Assembly: GCF_001981305.1 (NCBI RefSeq)
Contig: NZ_MSCW01000002.1
Location: 1-64,000, forward strand
Reading direction: 5' to 3'
Source of the DNA: Marinobacter lutaoensis
GTDB taxonomy: Bacteria > Pseudomonadota > Gammaproteobacteria > Pseudomonadales > Oleiphilaceae
Length of the DNA: 64,000 nt
The notes beneath the pieces are model-generated. The model ran no database searches. It was given only the letters and a program-made list of their open reading frames with translations, and was not told the origin of the DNA. Both the position numbers and the translations under genes were made by a program. Of this stretch, positions 25,415-35,303 are shown piece by piece. How positions within the stretch are numbered: position 1 is the first letter of the stretch; the number at the start of each line of letters is the position of its first letter.

Positions 25415-26329
25415 TCAGGAACGTTGCCTCTGGGCTCGAGCGGGCCGGCGACGGCGCCCCGACGTCTCGGCGGGCAGCCGCAACTGCCCCTCGAAGACCG
25501 TGGTTGCAGGGCCTTCCATCATAACAGGGGCCCCATCCCCCTGCCATTCGATCAGCAGCCGGCCCCCGCGCAGTTCCACCTCGACCCGCTGTCCCAGCAG
25601 GCCCCGCAACTGGCCGGCCACCACCGCGGCGCAGGCGCCGCTGCCGCAGGCCAAGGTTTCACCGGAACCGCGCTCAAAGACCCGCAGGCGAGCATGGCTC
25701 TGATCCAGCACCTGGAGAAAGCCGATGTTGGCGCGGGCCGGGAAACGGGGGTGCCGTTCCAGCCGGGGCCCCAGGGTCACCACCGGCGCCTGGTCCACGT
25801 CGGCCACCACCAGCACGCCGTGGGGGTTGCCCATGGACACCGCCGTCAGCTCCACCTCCTGGCCGTCCACCTCCACCGTATGGACCGGTTTGCGCTGCTC
25901 GGCGGCGAAGGGGATCGCGGGCGGGTTGAGTTCCGGCACGCCCATGTTGACCCGGACACTGCCGTCGCGGTTGACCTTCAGCTCAATCACGCCCTTGGCC
26001 GTCTGCACCCGGATCACCCGCTTGTTGGTCAGCCGCTGGTCGCGGACGAACCGGGCAAAGCAGCGGGCCCCGTTGCCGCACTGCTCCACCTCGGAGCCAT
26101 CGGCATTGAAGATACGATAACGGAAATCCACGTCCGGCAGCCCGGGCGGTTCCACCACCAGCAGCTGATCGAAGCCGACGCCGAAGTGGCGGTCCGCCAA
26201 GTCCCGGATCATCTCCGGGCGCAGGCGGAACGGCTGGCTGATGGCATCGACCACCATGAAGTCATTGCCCAAGCCGTGCATTTTGGTGAACCGGAGCAGC
26301 GGCCCTTGTTCCCTGCGGGGCTGACTCAT
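25415..26329 (-). CDS. dapF: Diaminopimelate epimerase
   Basis: A 304-residue cofactor-independent epimerase converting LL- to meso-diaminopimelate for lysine and peptidoglycan. The two catalytic cysteines are in [13 protein letters not shown] and [11 protein letters not shown]; the opening [15 protein letters not shown] is typical. Its ATG overlaps the lysA stop (ATGA), so the genes are coupled and successive in the pathway. The C-terminal tail after about 285 is basic and longer than usual ([14 protein letters not shown]). Confidence 0.95.
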   Translation of the reverse strand: MSQPRREQGPLLRFTKMHGLGNDFMVVDAISQPFRLRPEMIRDLADRHFGVGFDQLLVVEPPGLPDVDFRYRIFNADGSEVEQCGNGARCFARFVRDQRLTNKRVIRVQTAKGVIELKVNRDGSVRVNMGVPELNPPAIPFAAEQRKPVHTVEVDGQEVELTAVSMGNPHGVLVVADVDQAPVVTLGPRLERHPRFPARANIGFLQVLDQSHARLRVFERGSGETLACGSGACAAVVAGQLRGLLGQRVEVELRGGRLLIEWQGDGAPVMMEGPATTVFEGQLRLPAETSGRRRRPARAQRQRS

Positions 26330-27591
26330 CCTCCGCCCTCCGCTTCCGGCAGGCAGGACTCGAGGGCGAGCTGATCCTCCAGGGTTTCCCGGCGCCGCAC
26401 CAAGTGCACCTGGTCACCGTCGACCATCAGCTCCGGTGGACGGTTGCGGCTGTTGTAGTTGGAACTCATGACGAAGCCATAGGCACCGGCCGAGCGCACC
26501 GCCAGCAGGTCGCCGGGGGCCAGACACAGCGACCGGTCTTTGCCCAGGAAGTCGCCGGTTTCACACACCGGGCCGACCAGGTCCCAGGCCCGGTCCTCGC
26601 CGTCCTGATGGGGGCGTACCGGCACGATCGCCTGCCAAGCGCCGTACAGGGCGGGCCGGATCAGGTCGTTCATGGCGGCGTCGATGATCGCGAAGTTGCG
26701 GTGCCCGGTGCACTTGAGGAACTCGACCCGGGTCACCAGGATACCGGCATTGGCGGCAATCGAGCGACCCGGCTCCAGAATCAGTTCCAGCGACCGGTCA
26801 CCCATCCGCTCGGCCAGGGCCTGAACGTATTCGGAGGGTTCGGGCGGCCGCTCATCCTGGTAGGTCACCCCGAGGCCGCCCCCCATGTCGAGGTGGCGGA
26901 TCCGGATGCCCTGCCCGGCCAGGGTATCGATGAGCGCCAGTACCCGGTCCAGAGCGTCGAGGAAGGGCGCCACAGATGTCAGCTGGGAGCCGATGTGGCA
27001 GTCCACCCCCAGAATCTCCAGGTGCGGTAACTCCGCGGCCCGGGCATACACCGCCGGCGCCTGGGCGATGTCGATGCCGAATTTGTTCTCTTTCAGGCCG
27101 GTGGAAATGTACGGATGGGTCCCGGCGTCCACGTCCGGGTTGACCCGCAGCGACACCGGCGCCTTCACGCCCAGTTCGCCGGCCACCCGGTTCAGCCGGT
27201 CCAGCTCGGTGTCGGATTCGACGTTGAAACAGCGGACCCCGGCTTCCAGCCCCCGCTTCATTTCCCATTCCTGTTTGCCCACACCGGAGAAGACTACCTT
27301 GCCGGCGTCGCCGCCGGCACGCAGAACCCGCTCCAGCTCACCGGCGGAAACAATGTCGAAGCCCGCGCCCAGACGCGCCAACACGTTCAGGACCGCCAGG
27401 TTGCTGTTGGCCTTGACCGCGTAGCAGACCAGATGGGGGCGGCCGCTCAGGGCTTCGTCGTAAGCCCGGTAATGGCGCTCCAGGGTGGCCCGGGAATAAA
27501 CATAGGCCGGTGTACCGAAACGCCGGGCGATCTCGGCGACAGGGACATCCTCGGCATGGAGTTCGCCGTTGCGATAGGTAAAGTGATCCAT
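26326..27591 (-). CDS. lysA: Diaminopimelate decarboxylase
   Basis: A 421-residue PLP-dependent group IV decarboxylase, last step of lysine synthesis. The PLP lysine is in [13 protein letters not shown] (about Lys60), GGGLGVTY binds phosphate, and CETGDFLG carries the active-site Cys from the partner subunit. The ATG at 27591 ([17 protein letters not shown]) has AGGA upstream and matches gammaproteobacterial LysA; longer in-frame starts would overrun lptM. Confidence 0.96.
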   Translation of the reverse strand: MDHFTYRNGELHAEDVPVAEIARRFGTPAYVYSRATLERHYRAYDEALSGRPHLVCYAVKANSNLAVLNVLARLGAGFDIVSAGELERVLRAGGDAGKVVFSGVGKQEWEMKRGLEAGVRCFNVESDTELDRLNRVAGELGVKAPVSLRVNPDVDAGTHPYISTGLKENKFGIDIAQAPAVYARAAELPHLEILGVDCHIGSQLTSVAPFLDALDRVLALIDTLAGQGIRIRHLDMGGGLGVTYQDERPPEPSEYVQALAERMGDRSLELILEPGRSIAANAGILVTRVEFLKCTGHRNFAIIDAAMNDLIRPALYGAWQAIVPVRPHQDGEDRAWDLVGPVCETGDFLGKDRSLCLAPGDLLAVRSAGAYGFVMSSNYNSRNRPPELMVDGDQVHLVRRRETLEDQLALESCLPEAEGGG

Positions 27592-27622
27592 GGGTATCCT
27601 GATTCGTTGGCGGGGGCGGGCG

Positions 27623-27787
27623 TCACCGGGATGCCCCGACGCGGGCGCCAGGCACGGACACCTGGACCTCGGCCAGGGCAGCCGTGTCGGCCACCCGTGC
27701 TTGGTCCCGATACAGTGCTCCTTTCTGGCCGCAGCCGGCAAGAAGCAGGCACAGGGCAAGACTGGCTAGGACAACTGGCTGACGCAT
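27623..27787 (-). CDS. lptM: LPS translocon maturation lipoprotein LptM (YifL family)
   Basis: A 54-residue lipoprotein precursor: MRQPVVLASLALCLLLAGC with lipobox LLAGC (Cys19), followed directly by GQKGALY, the signature of LptM/YifL. The family member in E. coli assists disulfide maturation of the LptDE translocon. It lies 31 bases before lysA, its usual neighbour in Pseudomonas-type genomes. Confidence 0.9.
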   Translation of the reverse strand: MRQPVVLASLALCLLLAGCGQKGALYRDQARVADTAALAEVQVSVPGARVGASR

Positions 27788-27854
27788 GGACGCTCCCCGG
27801 AATTCACTGTGCGCCCAGTATACCCGACACCCGCCGCCACGGGCGAGGATTGCG

Positions 27855-30707
27855 CTAGTCGCCCAGATGCTGGTTCAGCGCCGCTTCCAGCAGGTTCCGA
27901 TAATACAGGTATTGGCTGGTCTGCAGGTCCCGCTGATAGACCCGGGGGTCAATGTCGTGGGGCAGGTGCAGGTCGGACAGGTACACCGGGTACGGGTCCC
28001 CGGCCTGACGCCGGGCCCGGATGTAGTGGGCCACGGCGGGGATCAGCCGGTCGCCATGCTCCTGCACGGTGAACTCCTGGCCGTCGCAGAACAAGTCGAA
28101 ACGCAGACGTTCATCGCCTTCCTGAATGCCCACCGCCTGCACTTCGAGTTCCTGCGGCGGCTCGGTGGCCTCCGGCACCGGCCGGGGCTCGGTGCGCCAA
28201 CGGCCGTCGCGCGCGACCAGCTCATAGCACCGGACCGACGACAGGGCCAGCTGCCCGTCCGGATGGCGCAGCAGCCGGCGCTCCACCAGATTCTCCAAAA
28301 ACCGAAGCAACGGCGACAGCAGGTACCGGCGCGGGCTTTCCGCCTGCTCCCAGGTACTGAGGGAGCCCCGCTCATCCACCACCCACACCCTAGCCCGATC
28401 GCCGGACAGACGGTAGAACACCTGGACCGAATCCGGCTCGCTCGCCTCGCACACCGCACGCAGTTGCGGATCCTCGGCGATGGCGTAGCGGTCGAAGACC
28501 ACTGGTGCGTACTGGTCCTGGGGCTGCATCAGCACCTCCATCAGAGCGTCCTTGTCGTCCAACACCAAGAAGCCGGGTTCACGGCCGTTGTACTGCAGCA
28601 GGAAATAGCGCCGGTCCATCTCGATGACGTAACGCAGCGGGTGAGGCCCGGTGCCACCGGCGAAGAAGCGGGCGAAGACGTCCGCGAACAGCTCCCGAAC
28701 CCGCCGAGCGATGGCCTGACCATGGCCGCGACGGTAGCTGTGTACCTGAATCTCCGGCAGGTTGTCGGGGTTCGCCGCCGCTGACGCCAGCACGTTCTTC
28801 AGGCACTGCACCAGAGTGTCGCCGGCCGCGTAATGCTGAAGGCTGACCTCATGCCAGCTGTTGAAGGTGACTTGGTCGATGGTTACCACCAGGTTCTCCC
28901 GACCGCCACTGAAGCCCAGCGAATCGTGACGGGCACTGAGCTTGTGCAGGCCTTTGTCGGTCAGATGCGCCTGGGGATCCACCCCCACGTTCACCAGCAG
29001 CAGACAACGCAGGGGGCGCACGCCCCGGGCCAGGGCCTGGCGTCCGGCCGGCACCACCGGGACCGGCAGGAACGCCGCCAGGGCATCCAGCATCTCCCGC
29101 AGCTCCGCCACCGACGCCACGGTGTGGCCGGCGCGGACGTTCAGACGGGTGGCCCGGGTCAGCAGGCCGTTGCAATAGCACCACACCATCAGCTCCGAGA
29201 GGTTGCCGGAACGGCGGATCACCGGTTTCCAGAACGCATCCGCGGGGTCCTCGAGATCCCGATACAGCAGCCAGCCCTCGCCTCCGGCCCCCTGGGTCGA
29301 CTGATGGTGAAACGCCAGGTTCTCCTCCGCCAGCGACGGTGCCAACCCCGGGTTGATCAGCTCCACCTTGCCGGCCTTGCGCTGGAAGCAGGCATACAGT
29401 TTCCGGCCCAGCAGATTGATGTCCTCGGGCCGGATTGCGGCGGCGGCACCCTGCTCCCGGGCCATGCCCGACAGCAGCCGGTAGCTGTGGGTCAGTTCCG
29501 CGACCACCGACCGGCGCAGCCGGATGACATCCTCCGCCCGCCACCGCTGCCGGTTGTCCAGGTTTTCCAAGGTCGCCTCCGGCCAGCCCCAGTCGGCCAC
29601 CAACCGGGCCAACAGCCGCACCCGCCATCGGTTCCGGGAAGGATCGGTCCGGGTTAGCGGCAGGCCCGCCTTGAGGTACAGACAACGCCGGACCATATCC
29701 AGACGCTCGCTCCCGCCCCGCTCGGACAGCCATCCGGCCAAGCGCTGGTACAGCATCACATAGGGGTCCAGCTCATCCGCCTGGACGACGCCGTCAAACA
29801 CTGCCCGCTTGAACGCCAGGGACAGCAGGGGGTATTCCGGAGCCCGGGCATAGCACTCAATCAGCAGCAGTTTAAGCATCGATTTCCAGGGCGCATCGAT
29901 CCCCTTATACAACTGCCAGACGCCGGCCCCCAGAAACTCTTCCCTCGGAATGGCCGGAACCGGCCCGAAGTCGATGTATTCATCCGCCCGGATGAAACGG
30001 CAGTCGGTCAGCATCCGGCGGCGCTCGTCGTAGCGTGATTCCTGGTCCGCCGGAATCAGCCACCACAGGGGCAGACAGCCGCCCAGATGAATGCCGGTGC
30101 GGTAGAACTCGTCCAGCAGCAGATAGTGCTGGGCACTGCCGCAGTTCTCGCCGCTGATCTCCGCGCGCTGCCGTCCGGCGCGCCAGTCGTCGGCACTGAA
30201 CACGAACACGTGCAGCTCCACCCCCAAGGTCGCCGCCCACTCCGACAGCCGCTGTGCCTTGCGTTCAAGCCGCCGGACGCCGGCGTCGGGCAGATCGGGC
30301 CGGTGACACAGCCAGACGTCCAGGTCGCTGGCCACCGAGTGCCCCAGGCTACCGGGGCTGCCCATCAGAAACAGTGCCCGGAGATCCGGGCGGCGCTGGC
30401 CCTGGTCACGCAGGGCAAACGTCCGTGCCAGTCGGCGCGCGGCATCCAGGGCCCGGGGCTGGGGCTGGTAATGGCTGAGGCCATGGGGACAGTCGCCATC
30501 GAGATACCCCGGCAGCGATGGATGGTTGAGGTGGAACGCCAGCGGCAGGATGTCGAGCACCACCTGCTGGCGGTAGGTCAGCGCGGAATGCGCCCGTTCC
30601 CAGCGCTGCCGGTTGACCGACAGGAACCGCTCCCGCAGCCGACGCAGGGTCTTGCGGTCGATGCCCTCGTCAAAATCGAGGGCGATGGCAGAGGCGAGGG
30701 CGTTCAA
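27855..30707 (-). CDS. cyaA: Class I adenylate cyclase
   Basis: A 950-residue cytoplasmic enzyme producing cAMP. The catalytic N domain shows GIDRKTLRRLRERFL, the nucleotidyltransferase segment FLMGSPGSLGHSVASDLDVW (about 168-187) and DVWLCHRPDLP. The start is inferred as TTG at 30707 with GGAG five to seven bases upstream; it places the conserved block at the normal distance from the N terminus, and E. coli cyaA also starts with TTG. The same frame stays open to about 31019, but that part is a remnant of another gene. No CRP half-site pair was seen in the short upstream region. Confidence 0.93.
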   Translation of the reverse strand: MNALASAIALDFDEGIDRKTLRRLRERFLSVNRQRWERAHSALTYRQQVVLDILPLAFHLNHPSLPGYLDGDCPHGLSHYQPQPRALDAARRLARTFALRDQGQRRPDLRALFLMGSPGSLGHSVASDLDVWLCHRPDLPDAGVRRLERKAQRLSEWAATLGVELHVFVFSADDWRAGRQRAEISGENCGSAQHYLLLDEFYRTGIHLGGCLPLWWLIPADQESRYDERRRMLTDCRFIRADEYIDFGPVPAIPREEFLGAGVWQLYKGIDAPWKSMLKLLLIECYARAPEYPLLSLAFKRAVFDGVVQADELDPYVMLYQRLAGWLSERGGSERLDMVRRCLYLKAGLPLTRTDPSRNRWRVRLLARLVADWGWPEATLENLDNRQRWRAEDVIRLRRSVVAELTHSYRLLSGMAREQGAAAAIRPEDINLLGRKLYACFQRKAGKVELINPGLAPSLAEENLAFHHQSTQGAGGEGWLLYRDLEDPADAFWKPVIRRSGNLSELMVWCYCNGLLTRATRLNVRAGHTVASVAELREMLDALAAFLPVPVVPAGRQALARGVRPLRCLLLVNVGVDPQAHLTDKGLHKLSARHDSLGFSGGRENLVVTIDQVTFNSWHEVSLQHYAAGDTLVQCLKNVLASAAANPDNLPEIQVHSYRRGHGQAIARRVRELFADVFARFFAGGTGPHPLRYVIEMDRRYFLLQYNGREPGFLVLDDKDALMEVLMQPQDQYAPVVFDRYAIAEDPQLRAVCEASEPDSVQVFYRLSGDRARVWVVDERGSLSTWEQAESPRRYLLSPLLRFLENLVERRLLRHPDGQLALSSVRCYELVARDGRWRTEPRPVPEATEPPQELEVQAVGIQEGDERLRFDLFCDGQEFTVQEHGDRLIPAVAHYIRARRQAGDPYPVYLSDLHLPHDIDPRVYQRDLQTSQYLYYRNLLEAALNQHLGD

Positions 30708-30741
30708 GGCGGCTCCGGGGAACTGGCTCTTTGTGCTGACA

Positions 30742-30770
30742 CTATCAGTATGATGAACGCATCGTGGCAA
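30742..30770 (-). promoter_or_regulatory. Candidate cyaA promoter
   Basis: On the minus strand TTGCCA (30765-30770), 17 bases, then TGATAG (30742-30747) gives a fair sigma-70 promoter whose start would be near 30735, leaving a leader of about 28 bases to the TTG codon. Its position supports the short form of cyaA. Confidence 0.4.
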
Positions 30771-30899
30771 AACGGGCAAAAAAATAAAAGCGGCGCCCAT
30801 TCCGCACCAACGCCCGAGACATGAGGCACCCGCACCGTGAACGAGTTTGTGATCCGTCGCTACCGGTCGGACCAGACCGGCCAGGACGTGCTGGCGACC

Positions 30900-30975
30900 T
30901 TTCGCCACCCGGGTTTCGATGCCGTTGTCGTGAGCCAAATGAGGGATAGAACGTTGGAGTAACACCGCGCCGTCC
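30900..30975 (-). pseudogene. Decayed copy of the 3' end of the Tle1-type lipase gene
   Basis: Bases 30900-30964 align without gaps to 31680-31744 inside the lipase gene (constant offset 780), identical at about 51 of 65 positions, including an exact 18-base run at 30911-30928. The minus-strand translation LLQRSIPHLAHDNGIET matches LLQRYIHYSAHYNGIET near the lipase C terminus. No start or ribosome site of its own is present. It lies 19 bases past the immunity-gene stop. Confidence 0.8.
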
Positions 30976-30993
30976 ATGGCGGGCCCCGCCGGC

Positions 30994-31596
30994 CTACCAG
31001 CCCTCCATCGGGACACCATGTTCCCTGAGGTAGTCGCCGTTCCGTTCGAGATAGCCTTTTGTGCGTTCCGTGAACCGGGAAGGATCTCCCGGCACTTCCG
31101 TGGCCTGCATGCGCATCACCTCGATTTCGTTGCCAATCTGGTTCGAAATCCACACCACCACGGTACCGCCGGGCGCCAGGCCAATGGTCATGGTGTCCCG
31201 GGGGCCAGAGCGCACATCAACCTGCGTGACATAGGTGGCCGGCTCCCGCATTCGGTCCAGCAGGTCGGGCGGCACCTGAATGATCTTGGTGTAATATTTC
31301 TGCTCCGCAAAGGAAAACCAGTTGATCAAAATCAGTTCCGGAAAGGGGTCAACTTCAGCCCCAGCTCCAGATGGACCATGGGGCCCCTTCCAGCAGCAGC
31401 CCACGGTACCGATGGGCTGGCGCCAGCTCCGCTCGCCCGACTTCTCCAGAAACATATCGGTCACCCACACTTCGTAGTGCTTGGGGGCAGCCACGTCGAT
31501 ATACCAGCTTGTGTCGTCCTTCGACCACGTCGAACATCCGCTGCCCAACAGGGCCACGGCCACGATGCCCATGGCCAGAATGTTCCGAATCATCAT
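30994..31596 (-). CDS. DUF2931-like lipoprotein, probable immunity to the Tle1 lipase
   Basis: A 200-residue lipoprotein precursor: signal MMIRNILAMGIVAVALLGSGC with lipobox Cys21 (Cys20 if the second ATG is used), then the DUF2931-type mature region (YIDVAAPKHYEVWVTDMFLE, LILINWFSFAEQKYYTKI). DUF2931 lipoproteins are commonly encoded directly after DUF2235 lipases and act as periplasmic immunity proteins. The start overlaps the lipase stop by ATGA, ensuring joint production. The second residue pattern after Cys21 (Ser-Thr) does not carry an Asp+2 retention signal, so outer-membrane anchoring facing the periplasm is likely. Confidence 0.82.
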   Translation of the reverse strand: MMIRNILAMGIVAVALLGSGCSTWSKDDTSWYIDVAAPKHYEVWVTDMFLEKSGERSWRQPIGTVGCCWKGPHGPSGAGAEVDPFPELILINWFSFAEQKYYTKIIQVPPDLLDRMREPATYVTQVDVRSGPRDTMTIGLAPGGTVVVWISNQIGNEIEVMRMQATEVPGDPSRFTERTKGYLERNGDYLREHGVPMEGW

Positions 31597-33686
31597 TCTC
31601 CCTCCGTCTGTGGATAAACTAGGCGCTCCCCGGAGAGCACCGGTGCATGGGGATGCAATCCCTCGAACTTCGCAGGCGTTCCCCCCACCAGGGTTTCGAT
31701 GCCGTTGTAGTGAGCGGAGTAATGGATATAGCGCTGGAGCAACAGGTGCTCGTGTTCCGTGGGCAGTGAGGGGACGTCGCTCCCTTGTTCAACCTGTTCC
31801 AGGATGTGTTGCAGGATGGGCACAAGCTCATCCTGTATCGACATAGTGTCATCGGTGGGGTCAATTTCCCTCAGAGGCACCTCCTGTTCTGCCGCTAACT
31901 GGTGCATTAACCGCAGGGGCACCCGTGAATACTCCCCCCGCACCTGGCGCAGCATCCGCAGCACCAGCTCCATCCGGCCATCCGGCGCCGGGTGGTCATA
32001 GCGCCGGGTGACAATTTCCAGTCGGGCTGGCCCTTCCGGGCCCTGGTCTTTCGGCCAGGACTGCAACTGTTCGGATTGCCGGACCGGCAGACTGTAGGGC
32101 CCTATCCAGCCTTCTGCCTCTATCTGTTTCCGTTTGGCCTCCAGGTTGTCCCATTGCAGGGTTTTGTCCGGCCAGCGCAGCCGGTCGCGAGGTATCGGCA
32201 GCCCGGGGCTTAACAGCACGTCCTCCCGCTGGCTGTCGCCGTAACCACCGCCAATATCGGAATGAACGCCCGGCAGGGCGATTTCCCGGAAGTTGTCCGG
32301 CACGCTGCCGTCGTGGCTTCGCAGGCTGTTCAGGGCAAAATTCCGGCGGTGCTCATGGACGGCGGTCAGGTGCACTGCGTGGCCCACCTTGTCCGGATCC
32401 AGGTACAGCTTTACCGGGTGGTTGCGGTTGTTATGAGCGGATAAATCACCAGCGGCCGGGTTAACGATGGCGGCCACGGAGTCGAACAGCCCCACGAAGC
32501 GAATGTCTACCGTCTTCGGCCAGAGGATACCGCTGTCAGCCAGCATCCGGGCCAGCAGACCGTTCTCCCCCTGACTAATTTCGTGCGCAGCGTGGCGGGC
32601 CGCCGCCGCGCCCCGGCTGAAACCGAACAGATCAATGGTCAACCGCTCAATGGGTTTATTCCGCTGATCAGTAGAGACCGTTTGCAGGATTCTTCTCACC
32701 TCTCGGGTCAGTCTGGTGAATGCTCCTGTCACCTGTGCGATAATCCCCGCCTCCCCCATGCCGGTGGCAGCACTGTACAACGCATCCTCCTCACCGGTCT
32801 TGGTGCCCGCCCCAGGGGCGTAAATTTTTCGCCGGTAGGTGATACTTCCTTCCGCTTCCAACTCATCTTCAGCGTACAAATCCCACAACTTAGCCACATT
32901 GCTGGGGGCATTGGCGTAACTGTCGCCTAACATCAGGCCCATCCGCCGCGCACACTCTTCCCCGCTGATGGTGTTGCTTTCATAGGGAATCAGGCACTCC
33001 CGCTCCAACTGCTCAACGAAGGCTTGGGTATTGGCGGCATTGTTCATGGTGCCGTCGGTAAACAGGCCCACTTCCAGGTGAATCTTGGGGGAGGGTTCCT
33101 GGGAGGCGTCCGCCTTGGCGCCTTCGGCGGCGGAAGCAGACGCCAGAACGGGAGCCACCAACGCGGAAGCCCCTAAGGGTAGGCTCAGCCGGTGGTCATC
33201 TTCGCGGCCCTGAGCCGCCTGACGCTGACACTGCTGGGTGTGCGTCGAGAACAGAGTCGCGTCCAGCGCCCCAACCCCCCAGGGGTCGGATTGGCACAAC
33301 TGATCGGGGGGCACGCCGCATTCGTTCAGTTGCGCCACGGCGCTCTCAATCGCAGAAGACGTGTATAGCCAGCCGCCATTTACCCGCCACCGGCCGCCGG
33401 CAGGCAGGCTGATGTCTGGCTGCCAGGTCACCATGGGGGAGACAGGGCCACCCCAGCCCGCGCAGACCAACATCAGCTCACCGTCTTTCACCGCCCGGTA
33501 GACCGTCTCGGCTATATTGCCTCCGTCACGGTAGTCGTACCTGAATAGCGAGTGCATGTTTGAACGAACTTGGTCGCTCTCTTCAACCAGGCGCCGGGCC
33601 TTATCGGCGGCGAAAAAGGGGGTTTCAACGAGGGGAAGATCATAGGCGCTCAGCTCCGAGGGCCTGACCAGTTTCATGAAGCTCAT
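31593..33686 (-). CDS. DUF2235/Tle1-type lipase, candidate type VI secretion effector
   Basis: A 697-residue alpha/beta hydrolase of the DUF2235 (Tle1) group. Nucleophile elbow LFGFSRGAAAARHA (Ser357), catalytic Asp in GLFDSVAA (Asp402) and His in GVHSDIGGGYG (His475) form the triad. About 200 N-terminal residues of unknown fold precede the hydrolase part; no Sec signal is present, fitting secretion by type VI. Of two ATGs, the one at 33686 has AAGGA nine bases upstream; the one at 33695 abuts that site. No vgrG, hcp or PAAR gene is near, so it is an orphan effector with its immunity gene, in more AT-rich DNA than its neighbours. Confidence 0.85.
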   Translation of the reverse strand: MSFMKLVRPSELSAYDLPLVETPFFAADKARRLVEESDQVRSNMHSLFRYDYRDGGNIAETVYRAVKDGELMLVCAGWGGPVSPMVTWQPDISLPAGGRWRVNGGWLYTSSAIESAVAQLNECGVPPDQLCQSDPWGVGALDATLFSTHTQQCQRQAAQGREDDHRLSLPLGASALVAPVLASASAAEGAKADASQEPSPKIHLEVGLFTDGTMNNAANTQAFVEQLERECLIPYESNTISGEECARRMGLMLGDSYANAPSNVAKLWDLYAEDELEAEGSITYRRKIYAPGAGTKTGEEDALYSAATGMGEAGIIAQVTGAFTRLTREVRRILQTVSTDQRNKPIERLTIDLFGFSRGAAAARHAAHEISQGENGLLARMLADSGILWPKTVDIRFVGLFDSVAAIVNPAAGDLSAHNNRNHPVKLYLDPDKVGHAVHLTAVHEHRRNFALNSLRSHDGSVPDNFREIALPGVHSDIGGGYGDSQREDVLLSPGLPIPRDRLRWPDKTLQWDNLEAKRKQIEAEGWIGPYSLPVRQSEQLQSWPKDQGPEGPARLEIVTRRYDHPAPDGRMELVLRMLRQVRGEYSRVPLRLMHQLAAEQEVPLREIDPTDDTMSIQDELVPILQHILEQVEQGSDVPSLPTEHEHLLLQRYIHYSAHYNGIETLVGGTPAKFEGLHPHAPVLSGERLVYPQTEGE

Positions 33687-33759
33687 CGTCAGCATTCCTT
33701 GTTGACGGTAGAAGACGGGTAAGAATGAACCTGCAATCCTAGCCGGTACTTTGTGTTTA

Positions 33760-33790
33760 TGACAAAACCGCGCTTTGCGGTTTTGTCATC
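33760..33790. terminator. Long perfect hairpin between argH and the lipase gene
   Basis: A 13-base perfect stem ATGACAAAACCGC (33760-33772) and GCGGTTTTGTCAT (33778-33790) with a five-base loop. Plus-strand reading gives a downstream CATCATTTTT; on the minus strand, where argH ends at 33830, the T-rich part lies in the stem. It most likely ends argH transcription and insulates the lipase genes. Confidence 0.6.
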
Positions 33791-33829
33791 ATTTTTCGAC
33801 ACCGATCAGTCCATGACACACGCCATGGA

Positions 33830-35245
33830 CTACACCAGTCTTAACCTCTTCCGGGCGCGGGCCACCGCCGCACGCACCTGGTTCGGCGCAGTGCCGCCCA
33901 GATGGTCGCGGGCCTGTACGGAGCCTTCCAGGGTCAGCACGTCGAACACGTCCTCACCGATCACGTCCGAGAACTGCCGCAGCTCGTCCAGGGTCATCTC
34001 CGACAGGTCCCGGCCTTCGGCGACGCCAAAGGCCACGGACTTGCCGACGATCTCGTGGGCATCCCGGAACGGCACGCCTTTCTTCACCAGGTAATCGGCC
34101 AGATCGGTGGCAGTGGAGAAGCCGCGCTTGGCGGCGGCACGCATGTTGTCGGCCTTGGCCCGGATCGCCGGAATCATGTCGGCGTAGGCTTTCAGGCAGC
34201 CTTTGACGGTATCGACGGTGTCGAACAGCGGCTCCTTGTCTTCCTGGTTGTCCTTGTTGTAAGCCAGTGGCTGGCTCTTCATCAGGGTCAGCAAGCTGAT
34301 CAAGTGACCGTTCACCCGGCCGGTCTTGCCCCGCACCAGCTCCGGCACGTCCGGATTCTTTTTCTGGGGCATGATCGACGACCCGGTGCAGAACCGGTCC
34401 GGCAGATCGATGAAATCGAACTGGGCCGAGGTCCACAGCACCAGTTCCTCACTGAACCGGGACAGGTGGGTCATCAGCAACGCTGCAAAACTGCAGAACT
34501 CGATGGCGAAATCCCGGTCGCTGACCGAATCCAGGCTGTTCTCGGTGGGCCGGTCGAAGCCCAGCAGACGCGCGGTCAGGGTCCGATCGATCGGATACGT
34601 GGTGCCCGCCAGCGCGGCCGCGCCCAGGGGCATGACGTTGACCCGCTTGCGACAGTCCTGCAAACGCTCGGCATCCCGCGCCAGCATCTCGTACCAAGCC
34701 ATCAGGTGATGACCGAAGGTAACCGGCTGAGCGGTCTGCAGATGGGTGAACCCGGGCATGATGGTGTCGGCTTCGCGCTCGGCCAGGTCGAGCAGCCCGG
34801 ATTGCAGGCGCTTGAGTTCCTCTGCAATCACGTCGATCTCATCACGCAGGTACAGGCGAATGTCGGTCGCCACCTGATCATTCCGGCTGCGACCGGTGTG
34901 CAATTTCTTGCCGGTGACGCCGATGCGGTCGGTGAGCCGCGCCTCGACGTTCATATGCACGTCTTCCAGGCTGACCGACCACTCGAACCGCCCCGCCTCG
35001 ATGTCCGCCTTGACCTCGCGCAGGCCGGCAACAATCCGGTCCCGCTCCTGCGCCGTCAGCACACCCACCTCGGCGAGCATGGTGGCGTGGGCGATGGAGC
35101 CCTCGATGTCGTGATGGTACAGGCGCTGGTCGAAGCCCACGGACGCGGTAAACTTCTCGACAAAGGCGTCGGTCGGCTCGCTGAAGCGACCGCCCCAGGG
35201 TTTTTCGGAGGCTGTGGTCTGGTCGGGTTTCTTCTGATCCGTCAT
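33830..35245 (-). CDS. argH: Argininosuccinate lyase
   Basis: A 471-residue homotetrameric lyase giving arginine and fumarate. [29 protein letters not shown] and the fumarase/aspartase signature [16 protein letters not shown] (flexible catalytic Ser loop) are intact. Length and the N-terminal [17 protein letters not shown] are standard. It is divergent from algZ, an arrangement kept in Pseudomonas. A TATACT -10-like box on this strand lies at 35316-35321. Confidence 0.96.
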   Translation of the reverse strand: MTDQKKPDQTTASEKPWGGRFSEPTDAFVEKFTASVGFDQRLYHHDIEGSIAHATMLAEVGVLTAQERDRIVAGLREVKADIEAGRFEWSVSLEDVHMNVEARLTDRIGVTGKKLHTGRSRNDQVATDIRLYLRDEIDVIAEELKRLQSGLLDLAEREADTIMPGFTHLQTAQPVTFGHHLMAWYEMLARDAERLQDCRKRVNVMPLGAAALAGTTYPIDRTLTARLLGFDRPTENSLDSVSDRDFAIEFCSFAALLMTHLSRFSEELVLWTSAQFDFIDLPDRFCTGSSIMPQKKNPDVPELVRGKTGRVNGHLISLLTLMKSQPLAYNKDNQEDKEPLFDTVDTVKGCLKAYADMIPAIRAKADNMRAAAKRGFSTATDLADYLVKKGVPFRDAHEIVGKSVAFGVAEGRDLSEMTLDELRQFSDVIGEDVFDVLTLEGSVQARDHLGGTAPNQVRAAVARARKRLRLV

Positions 35246-35303
35246 GGTCTATCTTTCCTGCTGGCGGCCCGGCGTCGTCCGCCGGCGATGGGTCTGAAGG
35301 ATA

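Noticed and set aside
30708..31019. N-terminal extension of cyaA to the ATG region near 31019
   Set aside because: The extra 104 codons include the lipase-tail remnant and intergenic sequence, and a good TTG start with ribosome site and promoter lies at 30707.
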